Assembly: GCA_019925105.1 (NCBI GenBank)
Contig: JAHGAU010000013.1
Coordinates: 1 to 64,000, forward strand
DNA length: 64,000 nt
Origin: Niebla homalea
Lineage: Eukaryota > Ascomycota > Lecanoromycetes > Lecanorales > Ramalinaceae
Reading direction: 5' to 3'
Part shown: positions 37,961 to 51,540 of the stretch, piece by piece
Position numbering within the stretch: the stretch's first letter is position 1
Layout: every line of letters starts with the position of its first letter
Translations under genes and position numbers: made by a program
The notes under the pieces: model-generated
Databases searched by the model: none
The model's input: only the letters and a program-made list of their open reading frames with translations
What the model was told of the DNA's origin: nothing

Positions 37961-39000
37961 AGTATTAACCTTTATATTATTTCCTATTATAATAATACTT
38001 TTTCTCCTTAATACTTTATCCTTAAAGCTATAGTTCTTAATTATAACCTTAAAGTAACTTATTAAAAATCTTTAAAAAACTTAATAAGAAAAAAAAAGAA
38101 AAAAGTCTATAAACTTTATAGTACGGATATATAGCGTATTTACTTAATTCTTAACGTTAATAATATTAATATTACCCGGTAAAAATTTCTATATTTATAA
38201 ATAAAAATACTTTAAACTTATAATAATATATATATTCCGTTAAATACGTATTTTATTTTTCTTATTATATAATAATATTTAAGTTATAATTAACTTATAT
38301 TTAAGTTATATAATTATATTAGAATTATTTATTAATAATTTCCCTTAATTTATTTAACTTCCGGTTAAGTTATTTTTACGGTTATTAAATAAATTACCTA
38401 TAAAATTTACCCGTACCGTATAAATAACGTTTAATAAAAAGTATTATTTACGATATACTTATTACCTTTACGAGCCCTTATATAAATTATATAATATTAA
38501 AATTAATAAAAAAGGGTTAAGATTAATAAAGTATTCCCGTTATTTAATTAAAAAGGCGTTATATAAGATTATATATTTCTGACTTTATTATTTTTACGTA
38601 ACGTAACCGTTACGTAAGTTAAACGTATATTTAAATTTTACTTAAATTAAACGTTTAAATAAATCGTATATTTTTATACCGCCGTTAATTTACTTTAATA
38701 TTTAAAAAAGATAAAAAGTAATATAAAAATATATAAATGAACTTTATTAAATATTATATAAAGTTTTTACGTTTTTTAATTATTATAGAATTAAAACTTT
38801 CTTAATAAAATATTATTAAAATATTAATATTAATTAAATATAAACGTAATATAATTAATAATACCGGTCGTACGGCTTTTATACTTAAGTAATTAATTAA
38901 TTTAAGTCGCTTTATTATAAGCGTACTTTTATCGCGGTTTATACGTTATTAATTATATTATAACTCGGGTTTAATTTACTTTAATTTCCGGATTTTAATA
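37961..39000. other. degraded loop sequence, possible Gypsy 3' end
   Basis: RIP-mutated. The one clear structure is the inverted repeat TTACGTAACG-TAAC-CGTTACGTAA at 38,594-38,617, perfect over 10 bp. Reversing RIP in TTACGTAA gives TCACGTGA, the box seen unmutated at 28,628-28,635. It may be the LTR of the Gypsy element that ends upstream on the minus strand. LTR ends cannot be placed. Confidence 0.4.
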
Positions 39001-39300
39001 TAGAGTTTAAGCGATTAATATATAAAAATCCCTTTTTTAAACGTAACTTATCCGTTATAAATACCGGCGGGTCGCCCGTATAATATACTTTTACTTTATT
39101 AATACCTTATCCGTCTTTAACGTTTATTCTATAAATTTTACGTTTATTAATTAACTTTAAGTTTTCTTTAATATCTTCCGTTATTCCTCCGGTAAGCTTA
39201 TTATAGCCCGATTTCTTTATATTACGTCGGACCCCTTATAGCCCCTTAATGGGTTACAAGCGTTCATACTTAAAAGCATTAATAGGTCTTTAATTATAAG
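39000..39300 (-). pseudogene. minus-strand coding-like relic, unrecognised
   Basis: The minus strand from about 39,290 reads AFKYERL, PIKGL and GVRRNIKKSGYNKLTGGIT. It continues ENLKLINKRKIYRINVKDG and VYYTGDPPVFITDKL to about 39,040, with only two or three RIP stops. It is unusually well preserved for this window, especially 39,240-39,280. It follows the Gypsy integrase on the same strand but is about 450 bases past the expected end of that protein. I recognise no domain. Confidence 0.4.
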
Positions 39301-39689
39301 CCGTTTTATAAAATAATAACTTTTTAAATACGTTTACTCCGCGTTATATAATATTATAAGTTATTTAACCAACTAAGGTATATTTTTACCATAAAGAAAT
39401 TATAGGTTTAAGTATTAATTCTTATATAAGGTTTAAATAGGTAATAAGTGGATTATAATAAAAAAGTATAAAGGATAATAAATTTAAAGGATTACGAGTT
39501 AATAATACTTAATATACGTATATAAATAATAGTACTCTTATATTTATATTGGGGTTTATTTTTATAATAAAATTAAATACCTTATATTTAAACTATACGT
39601 CCTATATTTTATACCGTAATTATTTATACTTTTTATTAAATATACTTTATAGCTCCTTTATATACTTTAAATTCTTTATTGAAATTTAC

Positions 39690-40114
39690 TTATTATAAAT
39701 AACTAAAAACTTTTTTTATTTAATTTTATAATATAATTCCCTATTAATTTTATTATAATTAAATAATCTTTCGATTTCCTATTTTAATTTATTATCGATA
39801 AGATCCGGTAATAAATAATTATTTTCAGCCTTAAACCACTTCCTATACGGTTTAAGTAAGGATACGTAAAATATATTATATATCCTGTAAATAAATAATA
39901 AAGTTAAGCGGTACGCTTAATATCCGATTAATTTAAGAACCGTAAACGGGCCGATAAATTTATATAAGAGTTTTTTATTTAATCGCTTTTGCTTAATGTT
40001 TTTTATAAATAATTTAGGTCTTGGTGAAGCAGGGGCTGTTTTCAGCTCACTAACCCGCTCCGGCAAAAAATCGGCCTTATATGGTTTAATCGGTTTAAAA
40101 AGGAATAGCTTCAT
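39690..40114 (-). pseudogene. Ty3/Gypsy integrase C-terminal relic
   Basis: A minus-strand frame is open at 40,114-39,917 and continues through RIP stops to about 39,740. It reads LFIKNIK, KRLNKKLLYKFIGPFTVLKL (40,010-39,925), then AYRLTLL, FYVSLLKPYRKWF (39,870-39,830) and YLLPDLID. This is the classic end of Gypsy integrases: LxTxNxKxxRPxKKLxxKxxGPFxVLxxxG, then AYRLxLPxxxRIHxVFHVSLLxPY. That domain binds DNA or chromatin. The N-terminal 30 residues (ADFLPERVSELKTAPASPRP) are shared with the left arm and form a low-RIP patch. Left and right arms diverge just here. Confidence 0.88.
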
Positions 40115-40345
40115 TTATATTGCTTTACTTTAAGTTATAGATTAACTCTTATTGGATTAAGATTATCTTTAAAAACTTATATAGCTGGAATTATTTATAT
40201 TAATAATACTTAATAAAGTAAAGTTAAGTTATTATAATAAACTTCTTAATAAATATAAATAAAATCGTTTTTTATCTATAATAAATCCTATATCGATTAT
40301 AGCTTTCCGTATAATTAAATTTAATAATATTTAAATATTATTAAA

Positions 40346-40546
40346 TTATAAAGTAATTATTTTTATTTTAAAAAAGCGTAATTGATTTAAATTATATAAG
40401 AAACTATCTTTTATAGAATTAATTATTAAATACGAAACGGTATTATTATTATAAGCCCTTTCCTTTACTCTATTTCCGGCACCGGTATTAGTACCGGCTT
40501 TCTCCAGTATTCTTTTATTAATTATTAAATAAAGTATTAAAATCAT
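40346..40546 (-). pseudogene. Gypsy-linked pol fragment, right copy
   Basis: An open minus-strand frame of 66 codons lies 230 bases upstream of the integrase end. It reads LIINKRILEK, GNRVKERAYNNNTVSYLII and SFLYNLNQLRFF. The left arm keeps the same peptide at 27,010-27,230 with an in-frame length difference, so the frame is genuine. I do not recognise the domain. By position it belongs between the tandem-repeat spacer and the integrase tail of the same relic. It has no credible start signal and is not a free-standing gene. Confidence 0.5.
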
Positions 40547-40654
40547 TATAGGATCTTATTTCTTAAGTTAATAAATAATTATTATTATAATTAAAAATAA
40601 CGAGCTTTTTATAATAAAGCCTTTATATATTAAAAAAGTTAAAAATATTAAAAT

Positions 40655-41215
40655 ATATAATATAATATAAGTTATTCTTTAAGCCAGATAATAAAGATAT
40701 TTATTATTTATTCAGATATAATCGTAAGCCATCCAAGAAATTAATAAATAATTTTTTTATAATATTATCCGCTTAACCGCTAATAAAAGTAATAAATTTA
40801 ATAAAAACTTTACGTTTTAAAGAAGTTAAGGAAGTCGAGATATATAATATAATATAAGTCGCTCTTTAAATTGGGTAATAGAAACGTTTATTACTTATTT
40901 AAGTATAATTATAAGCCATCCGAAAAGTTAATAAATAATTTCTTTATTATATTACCCGTTTAACCGCCGGTGAAAATAATAAACCCAGTAAAAGCTTTAC
41001 GTTTTAAAGAGGTTAAAAAAGCCGAGATATATAACGTAATATAAATCGTTTTTTAAATTAAGTTATAGAAATACTTATTACTTATTTAGGTATAATTATA
41101 AACCTTCCGAAAAGTTAATAAATAATCTCTTTATAATATTATTTACTTAATTACCGGTAAAAGTAATAAGCGATTTTTTAAGCTTTAATAACTTAAATAA
41201 TAAGCTTTTAAATCT
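40655..41215 (-). repeat. 187-bp tandem repeat, three units
   Basis: Three units have the landmark TATTAYYYR at 40,763, 40,950 and 41,137, exactly 187 bases apart. They are the reverse complement of the two units at 26,575-26,960. The extra unit accounts for most of the roughly 200-base change in the pairing sum near the inner end. Confidence 0.88.
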
Positions 41216-44000
41216 TATTTATTTAAATAAGTTATTAATTAATCTAAAGGTTTTAAAACGCTTTTTTTAAAAATAAATCCGTTATAAATATTTACCCAGA
41301 TTAATTAAGATAATAATAGTTAACGAATAAATTATAAAAAACCAGTAATAATATTTTATACAATTTACCCCCTATTAAGTCGATAAAGCTGAATTACGGG
41401 GATTATCCTTTATTAAAGATTAATAAAAAATGAAAATAATAATCTCCGAGGAATTTTATTAAATAAATTTAAGTATTTATATCAATTATAATTCAATTTA
41501 ATTTACTTTTATAATAATATATTAAGGAAAAGTATTTACTTTATATATTAAATTATTTCTTTACTTTTTAATTTTATAATAAAAACCGTCCGTATAAATT
41601 TAAATAATTCTATTTCCGTTTATTACTTTTATATATAATTTATATTTATTAATTAACTTATAATAAAATTAATTTTCTCCCTTAATAAGTATTATAATTT
41701 TACCGTTTTTATTAAGTTTCTTATATATTTATTTCTTTATATAAATATCTTTAAGATTATATCGTTTATACGTTAAATCGTTAAGATCTATTAATAAATA
41801 ATTTTCTATAAAATTAAATTATTATATATTAAAGATTACTTAAAATATTACGCTTTATTATATAAGAGTTATTTCTTTATTAATTACTTCTTTATTAAAT
41901 ACGTTATTAAATTTATTAATACTTAAATTTTTAATATTAGCCTTCTTTTTTAATTAAAGTATTAAACTTAATTTATTCTTTATAGCCAGAAAATTAAGTA
42001 TTAAGTTAAAAAGACTTTAACCTTAAATATTACTTATACTTAATAAAGGTTATAAAGATTAATTTTAAGCAGCGGATAATATTAATTAATCTTAAATAAA
42101 TAATAATATTAATTAATCCTAAACAGATAATAATATTAATTCTATATTCTTAAAATTATCCATAATATTATCGTTAAAAGTAATATTCTCCTATTTAATA
42201 TTTTAAATTATAGATAATATAATACTTAAAGTCTCTTAATTAAAACCTTAATCTTTAAAGAAAGCTATAAAAATATTATAATAAACGTTAAAATATAAGG
42301 TTACGGTTATATTATTCTTATAAATATTTACCGGGAAAAAGAAAAACTTAATTAAGTTTAAAAAGGATTTAAACGGTTTTCCATAGCGATATTTTAAAGC
42401 GATATTTATTTATATTTAATAAAGGTTTTTATCTTTAATCTTAATGTTTTTAAAGTTAATAAAGCTTAATACTTTAAGGATAAATAAATTATTATTATAC
42501 TTTCTATATATAATTTATAGTTGAATTTATTTTATAAAATTTTTTATTATTTATATATTTAGATTTTACTTAATTATTATTTTAAGCTTTATTAATTCGA
42601 AATCAAATCCCAGCGTAAATTATATTAAATATATTTATACTCTTTAATTTAATTAATAAAAAAATTTATTTTTTCCGGCGTTTTTTTAAGGTAATATTTC
42701 CGATAATTTAAGGAAAAATCATTAAGTAAATATTTAAATTTATTTAATATTAAAATAAAATATATTGGTAACCGTTTTAAGCTTAATATAAAGCTTAATT
42801 CTGCCCTTTTTTAACGTTTTATAATTTATATTTTATTTATCCTTTTTATAAACGGTTATTAAGGCTTAATTAATTAATTGCTTTTTAATTATATTAAAAG
42901 TTTTTCGGAAAACTTTTATATATAATTTAAATTATTTTATATTTTTAAAAAACGTATATAAAAATAGAATTAAGTAATTAATATTATAAATCCTTTTAAG
43001 GATTATATATTTAATTACTTAATCTTTAATATTTAAGAATAAAACCTTTTTATTTATATAATCTTTAATAATATTACGATCTTAAGCGTTAAAATAAAAT
43101 AACCGTATTTAAAGATATTTAACCGTTTATTAATCCGTTAGAACTTAAAACGACTCCCCTTTATACGGTTCCAGAATATACTCTTAATATATAAGGATAT
43201 ATTAAAAATAATATTTAAGCTTTTATATTTTATTAATTACGGCCCGTTAAACTTATATTATATATACCTCCGGATACTTTAAGCTTAATAAACGATAAAA
43301 AATATTAAGTTATAATGTTAATTATAATTTAATAAAAGGAATTAACTTATTAAACGTTAAAATAATAGGTTATAAATACTTTTTTTTAAATAATTTTAAT
43401 AAATTAATCCGCTTATACTTAAAGAATTTTATAAGTTATTTATTTCAATTAAATATATCTTTTTAATTATTATATTAATATATTTTTTAATAAATATTAC
43501 CGTTATAAAAATTCTTAATATTAAGATATTTTTTAGAAATAAAAGTTTATATAAAAAGGTTTAAACCTATAAACTTTTAGCTTAATTTATTACGCGATTA
43601 ATAGACTTTACCAGAATAAAGGTTAATTATCCATTATTGGTCTTTTATATTAAGGATATCCTTTATAGTAATAATACGGTATTTCTTATATAGATATAAT
43701 AGCTTAATATTATTAAAAACTAAATAAAGCGGTAAAAAATTGGGTTTTATAAATTAAATTTTATAAAGTTTAATTTAATTTATGGCTTTTTTAATTTAAT
43801 TTTACATTATAATTATAAAAATATGATATTTAGGATTTAAGCAAAAGTATCCTTTTAAATTAAAGATTTATTTTAAGTATATAATATTTTTTATATTAAA
43901 TAAAGAAATTAAAAATTCAAATTAAATAATCGGAATTTTTACGTTTCCTTTATAACGTTTATTCTTTTCCTGTTAAAACCTTTTATTACGTTCTTTTATA
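41216..44000 (-). pseudogene. right-arm copy of the frame upstream of the tandem repeat
   Basis: This mirrors 23,800-26,570. The same degraded minus-strand text is present but more mutated. The open patch around 41,270-41,400 corresponds to the low-RIP patch at 26,400-26,480. No added information on function. Confidence 0.35.
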
Positions 44001-47000
44001 AAAGATATATTTAATAAATTATAAAAGGATAAATAAAAATATAATTAATTAAGCAGAAAATAAAAGGAAAAGAAGGATATAAAGGGGTTAAAAGGTCTCT
44101 TCTTTAAATTAAGCGGTTATTTTATTTATACCTTTTAACTATCCTTATTAATATTTTTTGCCTTTTTTCTCTTAAAAAGATTTAATATTAAATATATAAT
44201 TATTAATTTTATATAATTATAATAACTTCTTATAAATATTAAGGTTAATTTAATATTTCTAATATTATTACTTTTTATTTTTACTTTTTATATTACGTAA
44301 ACGTTTTAATAATAGATTTACTTTCCTTTAATTTATAATATTTATTTATAGTTTTCTTTATTAATAAAAAGGTAAAAAAGAATATATTACGTTACTTATT
44401 TCTTAATAATAATATAAATAAAGGTAAAGTAAATAATTTTATTAACTTATATTTTAACTCCGTAATTAATAACTTTAATTATTTAATATTTTTTACCGAT
44501 AACGATTTATTTAAAAATATTACCGATCGGCTTAATATATATACTTATTACCGGATAAAGATCCTTTTTATTTATTAAAAATAAAATAAAGACGAAATTC
44601 CTGTTTTATTGGTTTACGTTTATTTTATATCTTTATTTACAGATATCGTTTACCTCTTTATAAATGATTTCTTGAGCCCATTTTAAATTATAATATTATT
44701 CCTACCTTAAATTTAAATAAATAATCCGTTAAACTTAAGCATTAAAATCCGGCTTAGGATTATTATTATAACTTTTAAATAAACGGGATCTATTATTTAT
44801 ATAATATTAAATTTATAAAAAATTTATTATTTTATAAATTAAATTAATAAACGGATTAAAACTTAAGTCTTCGTTTCTATTATAATAATATAAATATTAA
44901 GTATTTAATTTTCTTTATTAACCCGTTATTAAAGGCTTAAGGAAATCTTATTTATTAAGCTTAATATCTTTTATAAAAAATAAATTTTATACTTTATACT
45001 TTTTAATATATCTTATTTTTATTTATTTATAAGTAATATTTATTTATACGTAACCACAATAATTACTTATTTATTTAGCTTTATTATTAATATTTAAAAA
45101 TATAACCCGGTTTCTTTAAACTTTAAAAATTATCTTATTAATTTCTTATAAATTAAGTAAACTTATAGGATATTATACGTACGGCTGATTAAATTTATGG
45201 CTTCCGTTATTATTATAGACGTATATCCGTTAAGAATATATAATAAGTTTATTATAACGTTTAGTTTTTAAAAAAAGGTTAATAATAAATAATATTTAAA
45301 GTAAATAATATTTTTAAAGTAATATATAAAGAATAATATATAAAAACTTTAAAGTAAGTTTTTAAGAATAATATATTCGTTATATATTTAAGTAAGGATA
45401 TTAAAATATAAATAAATTATTTTTATCCGTTTATTAAAATAGGTTATAAGATATTATTATAAGTATACCAGAATAACGTTATATAATATTTAACTTATTA
45501 AATAAACTTTAAAAGTTAAAGGATTTATTTTTATTATTTTTAACGGAAACCGGAATATCTTTTAACTTATAAATACGTTATTTATAAAAATTATATACGT
45601 ATATTTAATAAATATATATTAATTATTAAGTACCACTATAAGTTAAATTAATATACCCTATATTTTATTAAGGGTTATTTATTAACCGTCTTAAAACCTT
45701 TAACGGCCAGGGTTAAAATATTAAGTATTAATAATAAATGAATACGGGGGGTTATACCTTTAAAGTATTTTAATATATTATAAACCCTATTAAGGCCAAA
45801 TATTAAATTATAGGAGTTCTTTAAAGTTATATTTGGGATAAATAATAATAAGTATATATAAATAAATTACGGAATTATTTATTAATTTAATTATAAACGG
45901 ATTAATCGTTTTAAGACTCTTTTTAAAGGATTAAGATATATCCCGGTATATTAAAATTTTTAATATAATAATCCGGGACTTTTTTAATATATATTTAATT
46001 AAAGGTTATAATCCTTTTATTTATTTCCGTAATTTTTTCTGTTATTAACTTAACGATAATTAATATAATATAACGGTTTTAAAAAAGTTCCTTAAAGAAA
46101 ATTTTAATAAAGATTAATAAATCTTTAAATTACGTTTTTTTAAAGTTAAGGTCGCCGTTACCATTATAATTATTTTTAATATTTATATTTATATCTTTTT
46201 TAATTATAATAAATATAATATTTAGAATAAAGATTAAAATACGTTTATTAATAATTTCTTTATTAATTAAAGCGTTAATTAATAATTAAAAATATAAATA
46301 TCTTAAAGCGGAATAAATATAAGATAAATTATTCTTATAAAAGTATAAGTAAAATTATATAATAATGCTTTTAAGTATTAATATATTATAAAGGACGGGC
46401 TATATTTATTATATTAATATAAGAATCCTTTATTTTAGATTTAATTAAATAAAACTTATTAAGGGTAAACTTTTTTAATTAATATTTATATAATCTTTCG
46501 GGTTTTTCTAGGATAAAAACCTTAAGTATAATAATCTTATAGACTTAATTATATAAAAATATTAAAGGATATAATTTATATTTATTATCGTAAATATATT
46601 GCTTTCTTTAAGGATAAATAAAAAATAAATAATATTATTTCCAAAAATATCCTATTTCCATTATATTTATAACGATAGTTTTATCCTGCGTTTCTTCCGG
46701 TTATCCTTATTAATTTTTTTATTATTTATAAACGGCGAATATACTTAACGTAACTCTTATTATTAACTAAATAAGGAACGGAAAATTAAATATTTCCGTT
46801 TAAATATTAAGCTTTTTACGTAAATATTTTAGCTTAACGATATTACGTAAGTTGAAAGTCTTAAGTATTCCGTATAATTATAGCCGTAATATAACTAAAA
46901 TCTTAAAAATATAATAATTATATTATTCATTATTTACTTTTATTTTAAACTTAATAATATTACCTTTAAAATTAATATATATACGTATATAAACTTAATT

Positions 47001-47460
47001 CAATATAAAAATAATCTAAAAGAGATTATAAAGGTCTTAAATCGTATTATATAAAATACGTTTTATATTATAATACTTAATGAAGAATATAGTCCGGTTT
47101 TTAAGCGTAATATTTACGTATAATATTATTATTATTTAAAAGCCGTTTTATTTCCGGTATATTATTTTAAGGAATTTATTAACTTTCTTTTAAAATATAA
47201 ATATTATAATGGGAAAAACGTTAACGGATATCCTTAAATAATTATATAATATATTAAGAATTAAAAACTATTTTAAGTTTTTAATATAATTAATTATAAT
47301 ACTTCTTTTAAGTCTTAATACTTAATATATCGGGCGTCGGGAGTTCTTCCTTTTAATAGAACATAATAAATTAAAAGGCTTTTAACGGAAAAACCTCCTT
47401 TAAGAAAAAAAGCCGTATTTTTGCTTAAAACCGTGAGAATTTAATTAGCTCGTTAATATT
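44001..47460 (-). pseudogene. right-arm copy of the 20.4-23.7 kb relics
   Basis: The purine tract at 44,060-44,095 mirrors 23,690-23,760. The minus strand at 47,340-47,290 reads GRTPDARYIKY and DLKEVL, then YLYFKRKLIN (about 47,200-47,170), YPLIFLYN (about 46,560) and INIARPL (about 46,410). These confirm the frame called at 20,401-22,750. The arms differ by C/T and G/A, with no net length change over 20.4-23.7 kb. Product unrecognised. Confidence 0.4.
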
Positions 47461-50400
47461 ACGTAATTTATAAATTATCCTTAACGTAATAATACGGTAT
47501 ATTACTTCCTTAATATCCTTATCTTTAAATAAAGAATATTCTTATATATAAGTTATAAAATAATAAAAAGTCCGTACGTATCTTTAAATACGCTTTAATA
47601 ATATTATTATCTGTAAACCCGAATTATATTATACGTATTATTATCTTTAAATTAACTTATAATCTTAAATTAATATTTTTATCTTATTTTATTTTATATT
47701 TTATCTTCTCCGTAAATAAGTTTAGATTTTAAGTAAGTTAAAATATTCCCCCGTTTTTTTAAACGTTCTCGTTTATATCCTATTTTTTATCGTTATTCTT
47801 TATATTCTTTTATAATTATAAATATATAAATATTACCACCGTTCCTTTTATTTAAACCCTTTATTTACTTTAATAAATAACTTTTATAGTTTATAGGCCT
47901 TTTACCCTTTAAAGAAAAATTAATTATCCTTAATATATTTCTCTGTCCGCAGCTTATAAATAATACCGTTTTATATATTATTATTATTAATAATAATAAT
48001 AACGTTATCCGGGATTAACTTTATTTAATCTTTATACTTACCTTAAATAAAAGCTTATATAATAATATCTGAATCCTCGGTTAAAATTTACTCCCCCCTT
48101 AAGAAGATATTTTTGTTTTTTATAAATTTATTATAGCCGTTTAAACTTACGAAAAGTTATATATAAAAATTAAGGAATTCTTAACCGTAAAGTTTTATCC
48201 GGAATTTAATAAGCTTTTTACCTTTATAACTTAATTATATATTTATATCCTATTAATATCCCCCTTAATAATAATTATAAAGGCGGTCCAAATTATAACC
48301 TTAAAATTAAATCTTAATAATAAATATTTTAATTAATTAATTAATTATTAAAATAAATATTAACGTCCGGATATTATAATCGGTATATAGGATATAAATA
48401 GTCTTATTAAGAAGTATAAGGTTTTATAGTTTAAAAATTATAATTTAAAGTTATTTTTTATAATATAAATATAGGATAACGTAATAACTTTAATACCGTA
48501 ATAAATAAGGAAAATAACGTTTAAAGTAAAAAAGTAATTATTAAAAAGCAAATAAGCCGGATTAAGGAATTATAAGAAACGTAATATATAATATATTTTT
48601 AAATTAAGTAATTTATTATAAATAATTATTAACGCCTTTTAATTAAATCTATAATTAAAATTAAATCTTTATAAATTATATTACCCGTTCCTTTAACCCT
48701 TTACCCTATTGGGATCCCATTAAATTAAAATTAATAGAGCGCCTTAAACCTTGGTAATAATTATAATTATATTTACGGCAACGCTTTATAATATTATTAT
48801 TATTAAGAACCTTTAAGAATATGCTTATTTAGAATAATTCTTTATAAAAGCGGAACTTTAAGTTATTAATATTTATATTTTTATTAATAAGTATTTCTTT
48901 ATATTTATATTTTTCGGATTATAACTTATTTTTAAGATTTTAAATCGCGTTATTTAACTTAATATAATATTTATTAAAATCTTTTTTAATTAAATAACTT
49001 TAAAAATCTTAATTTTAAGTTTAAAAATAATATTAATAATATTATATTTATTATAAATAAAAAAGACTTCCGGGTTAATTTTATATTTAATCTTAAATAT
49101 AATCTCCCTTAATCTTTTATATAAATTTTAAATTATTATTAGGTTTTATTTAGTTTCTTTAAGTTAATAATATTCTTTATTTAAATTATTATAATAATAT
49201 TAATACTTATAACGCTCCTTATTAAGTTTATTCTTTATTTTTACTTTAAAGTTATTTAATTTATTAAGAATGATTTATAATTTATTTTAATATTTATAAG
49301 ATATATTAAGAGTTTATTAATTTTTTTATAAGGTTAAACTTATATATTAAAAAGTATTATTAAGCTATATAATTTAGCTATTAAGGCTTTAAACTTATTA
49401 TTAATTAATCTTTTTATGATGGTAGAATTTTTTAAGAAGTCCCAATTAAAGTGTTACTTATACTTACCGTACTTAAGCTTAAGGGGCACTTGGAGTCCGG
49501 CAGTCATATTAATATTTATATAGGATATTCTAGTTAACTTTAAATTATCGTTTATATTTTATTTAAAGGTTAAGCTAAAGTTTTTTTATAAAGTTTTACC
49601 CTAGCCTTTTTACGTACGTAAAATAAAAATAAATCTATAGATAAATAAGCTTATAACTATAATAATAATTAAGCGCGGGTAAGGATATAAGAAATTCTTA
49701 AATAAACTTATAAAGGATTATGCTTTAAGGGATAAAAATTATTATTAAAATTAATAATTAAGCTTTATTTATATACTTTATTTAATAATATTTTATTATT
49801 ATTTTAATAATTTTAAAGTTTATTTATTATAATACCTTTTAATTTTTATGCTATTTTTCCTTCTTTTTCTTTTATTTTAATAAAGAAGCCGCTTTTTTTT
49901 ACTTTAGGATATATTAAAAATATTCCGCCACGGTTAAATTATTATTAAATATATTAATTATAACTCTTAAGAAAACGTTATCCTTAATAAGTTAAAATTA
50001 TTATTTAATAATTATTTACATTTTAAAATTAATATAAAACTTATAATAATTAATAACTTTATTATACCCTATAGATTCTCTTAAAGCTATAAGGTTTATA
50101 CCTTAATATTCTTTTATTTAACGCTTAATATATTTAAAATTTTAATATTATTCTTAAGATTAACTTAATTAAAAATAACGGTAATATCTTTTTATTACGT
50201 TTTTAAGTCTTAAATTTTAATTTTAATAAAGAACTTTTCATTTATGGATATTTATAAGAATATTTCCTTTTTTAAACTTTTTTTAATTACTTTAAATATA
50301 ACTCTTAAATTAAAATTATTTTATATATTTAATTAAATTTAAGATTTTAAAAATTAATATATTTAAAGATTTAACGTAATTATAAAAAGTCGGATAAAAA

Positions 50401-51540
50401 ATAAATTATAAAGAGTAATTTAATAAGTATAAAGCGGTTAAATTACTTTAAAATATAAATAAAATGATAATTTAAAAGATATAAATTAAATAAATTAATA
50501 ATAAAAAAAATATAATAAACGTTATAATTTATAAATTTCCGGTAAGGCTGAATCCTATAAGTAAAGTTAAGTTTAAACGTATAAATTAAATTAAAGCGAT
50601 AAGCTTACAATTATACCTTAATAATAACGTTATAAATAACGGGTAAAATAAGATTATTAATTATAATATCGTATTTATAATGCGGTTAACGGGGCTTATA
50701 ATACGGTTTATAAGTTCGATCTTAAATTTATATAATATATTAATTAATCTAAAAGTAATCTATATAATATTAAGTATAATAAATAAGTTTAAAATAATAA
50801 AAATTATACCGATAATATTTTAATTATATATATTTATATACGATAAGTATATTTTAATTTAATATAATAGATTAAAATATAATAAATTAAATTACGGAAG
50901 GTAAAACTTAATCGGGAGTTTATTATATTTATATATTAATAAAGTTCAGATAATAAGCTTAAGCTTTTAAATTCAAAGGATAATTTAAAGTATTATAAAT
51001 AAGCTTAATAAAGCTTTACTTTTAATCGTTAAAAAAAGTAAACTTATTAAAGGTATAAAAAGTCTATCGAAATTTATCGTCGTACTTTTAATGGAGATCT
51101 ATTTATTTATTAACCTTAACCGTAATAAAAATATCGGAGGCTAAGTATTATAAAGCGATAATAATAACGTTAATAAAAATTTATTTTATATATTAATAAA
51201 ATTTAAAATAATTTATATTAAGGGTAATTATTTAATTACGTTTTTTTATTAAAGCATAAAAACGCCGGTAATCTAAGGGAGGTATATAAAAATAACCTTA
51301 AACCCGGAAATATTTTATATAGTGAATATAATAACCAATTAAAAAAGTTTTAATAATATTAAATAATAAAATATTCTCGGCTATAAATTATTAATTAATT
51401 TTATTAAACCGGGTATGGATAATAAGCCCGATTTAATTAATTTAACCGATTTTAACTTTTAATTAAATTAAGCTTATTTTAATTATAACGGATTAAAGGA
51501 TAACGATTAAGTTATTTATAAGATTTTATTACCTTTTAAC
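47461..51540 (-). pseudogene. right-arm copy of the 16.2-20.4 kb relics
   Basis: Its most useful part is 48,680-48,790, where the minus strand keeps KRCRK, NYYQGLRR and FNLMGSQ, fixing the frame of the left copy (18,960-19,060). The rest is as degraded as the left arm. 51,540-51,600 keeps the GCGGGGAACG patch. Confidence 0.35.
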
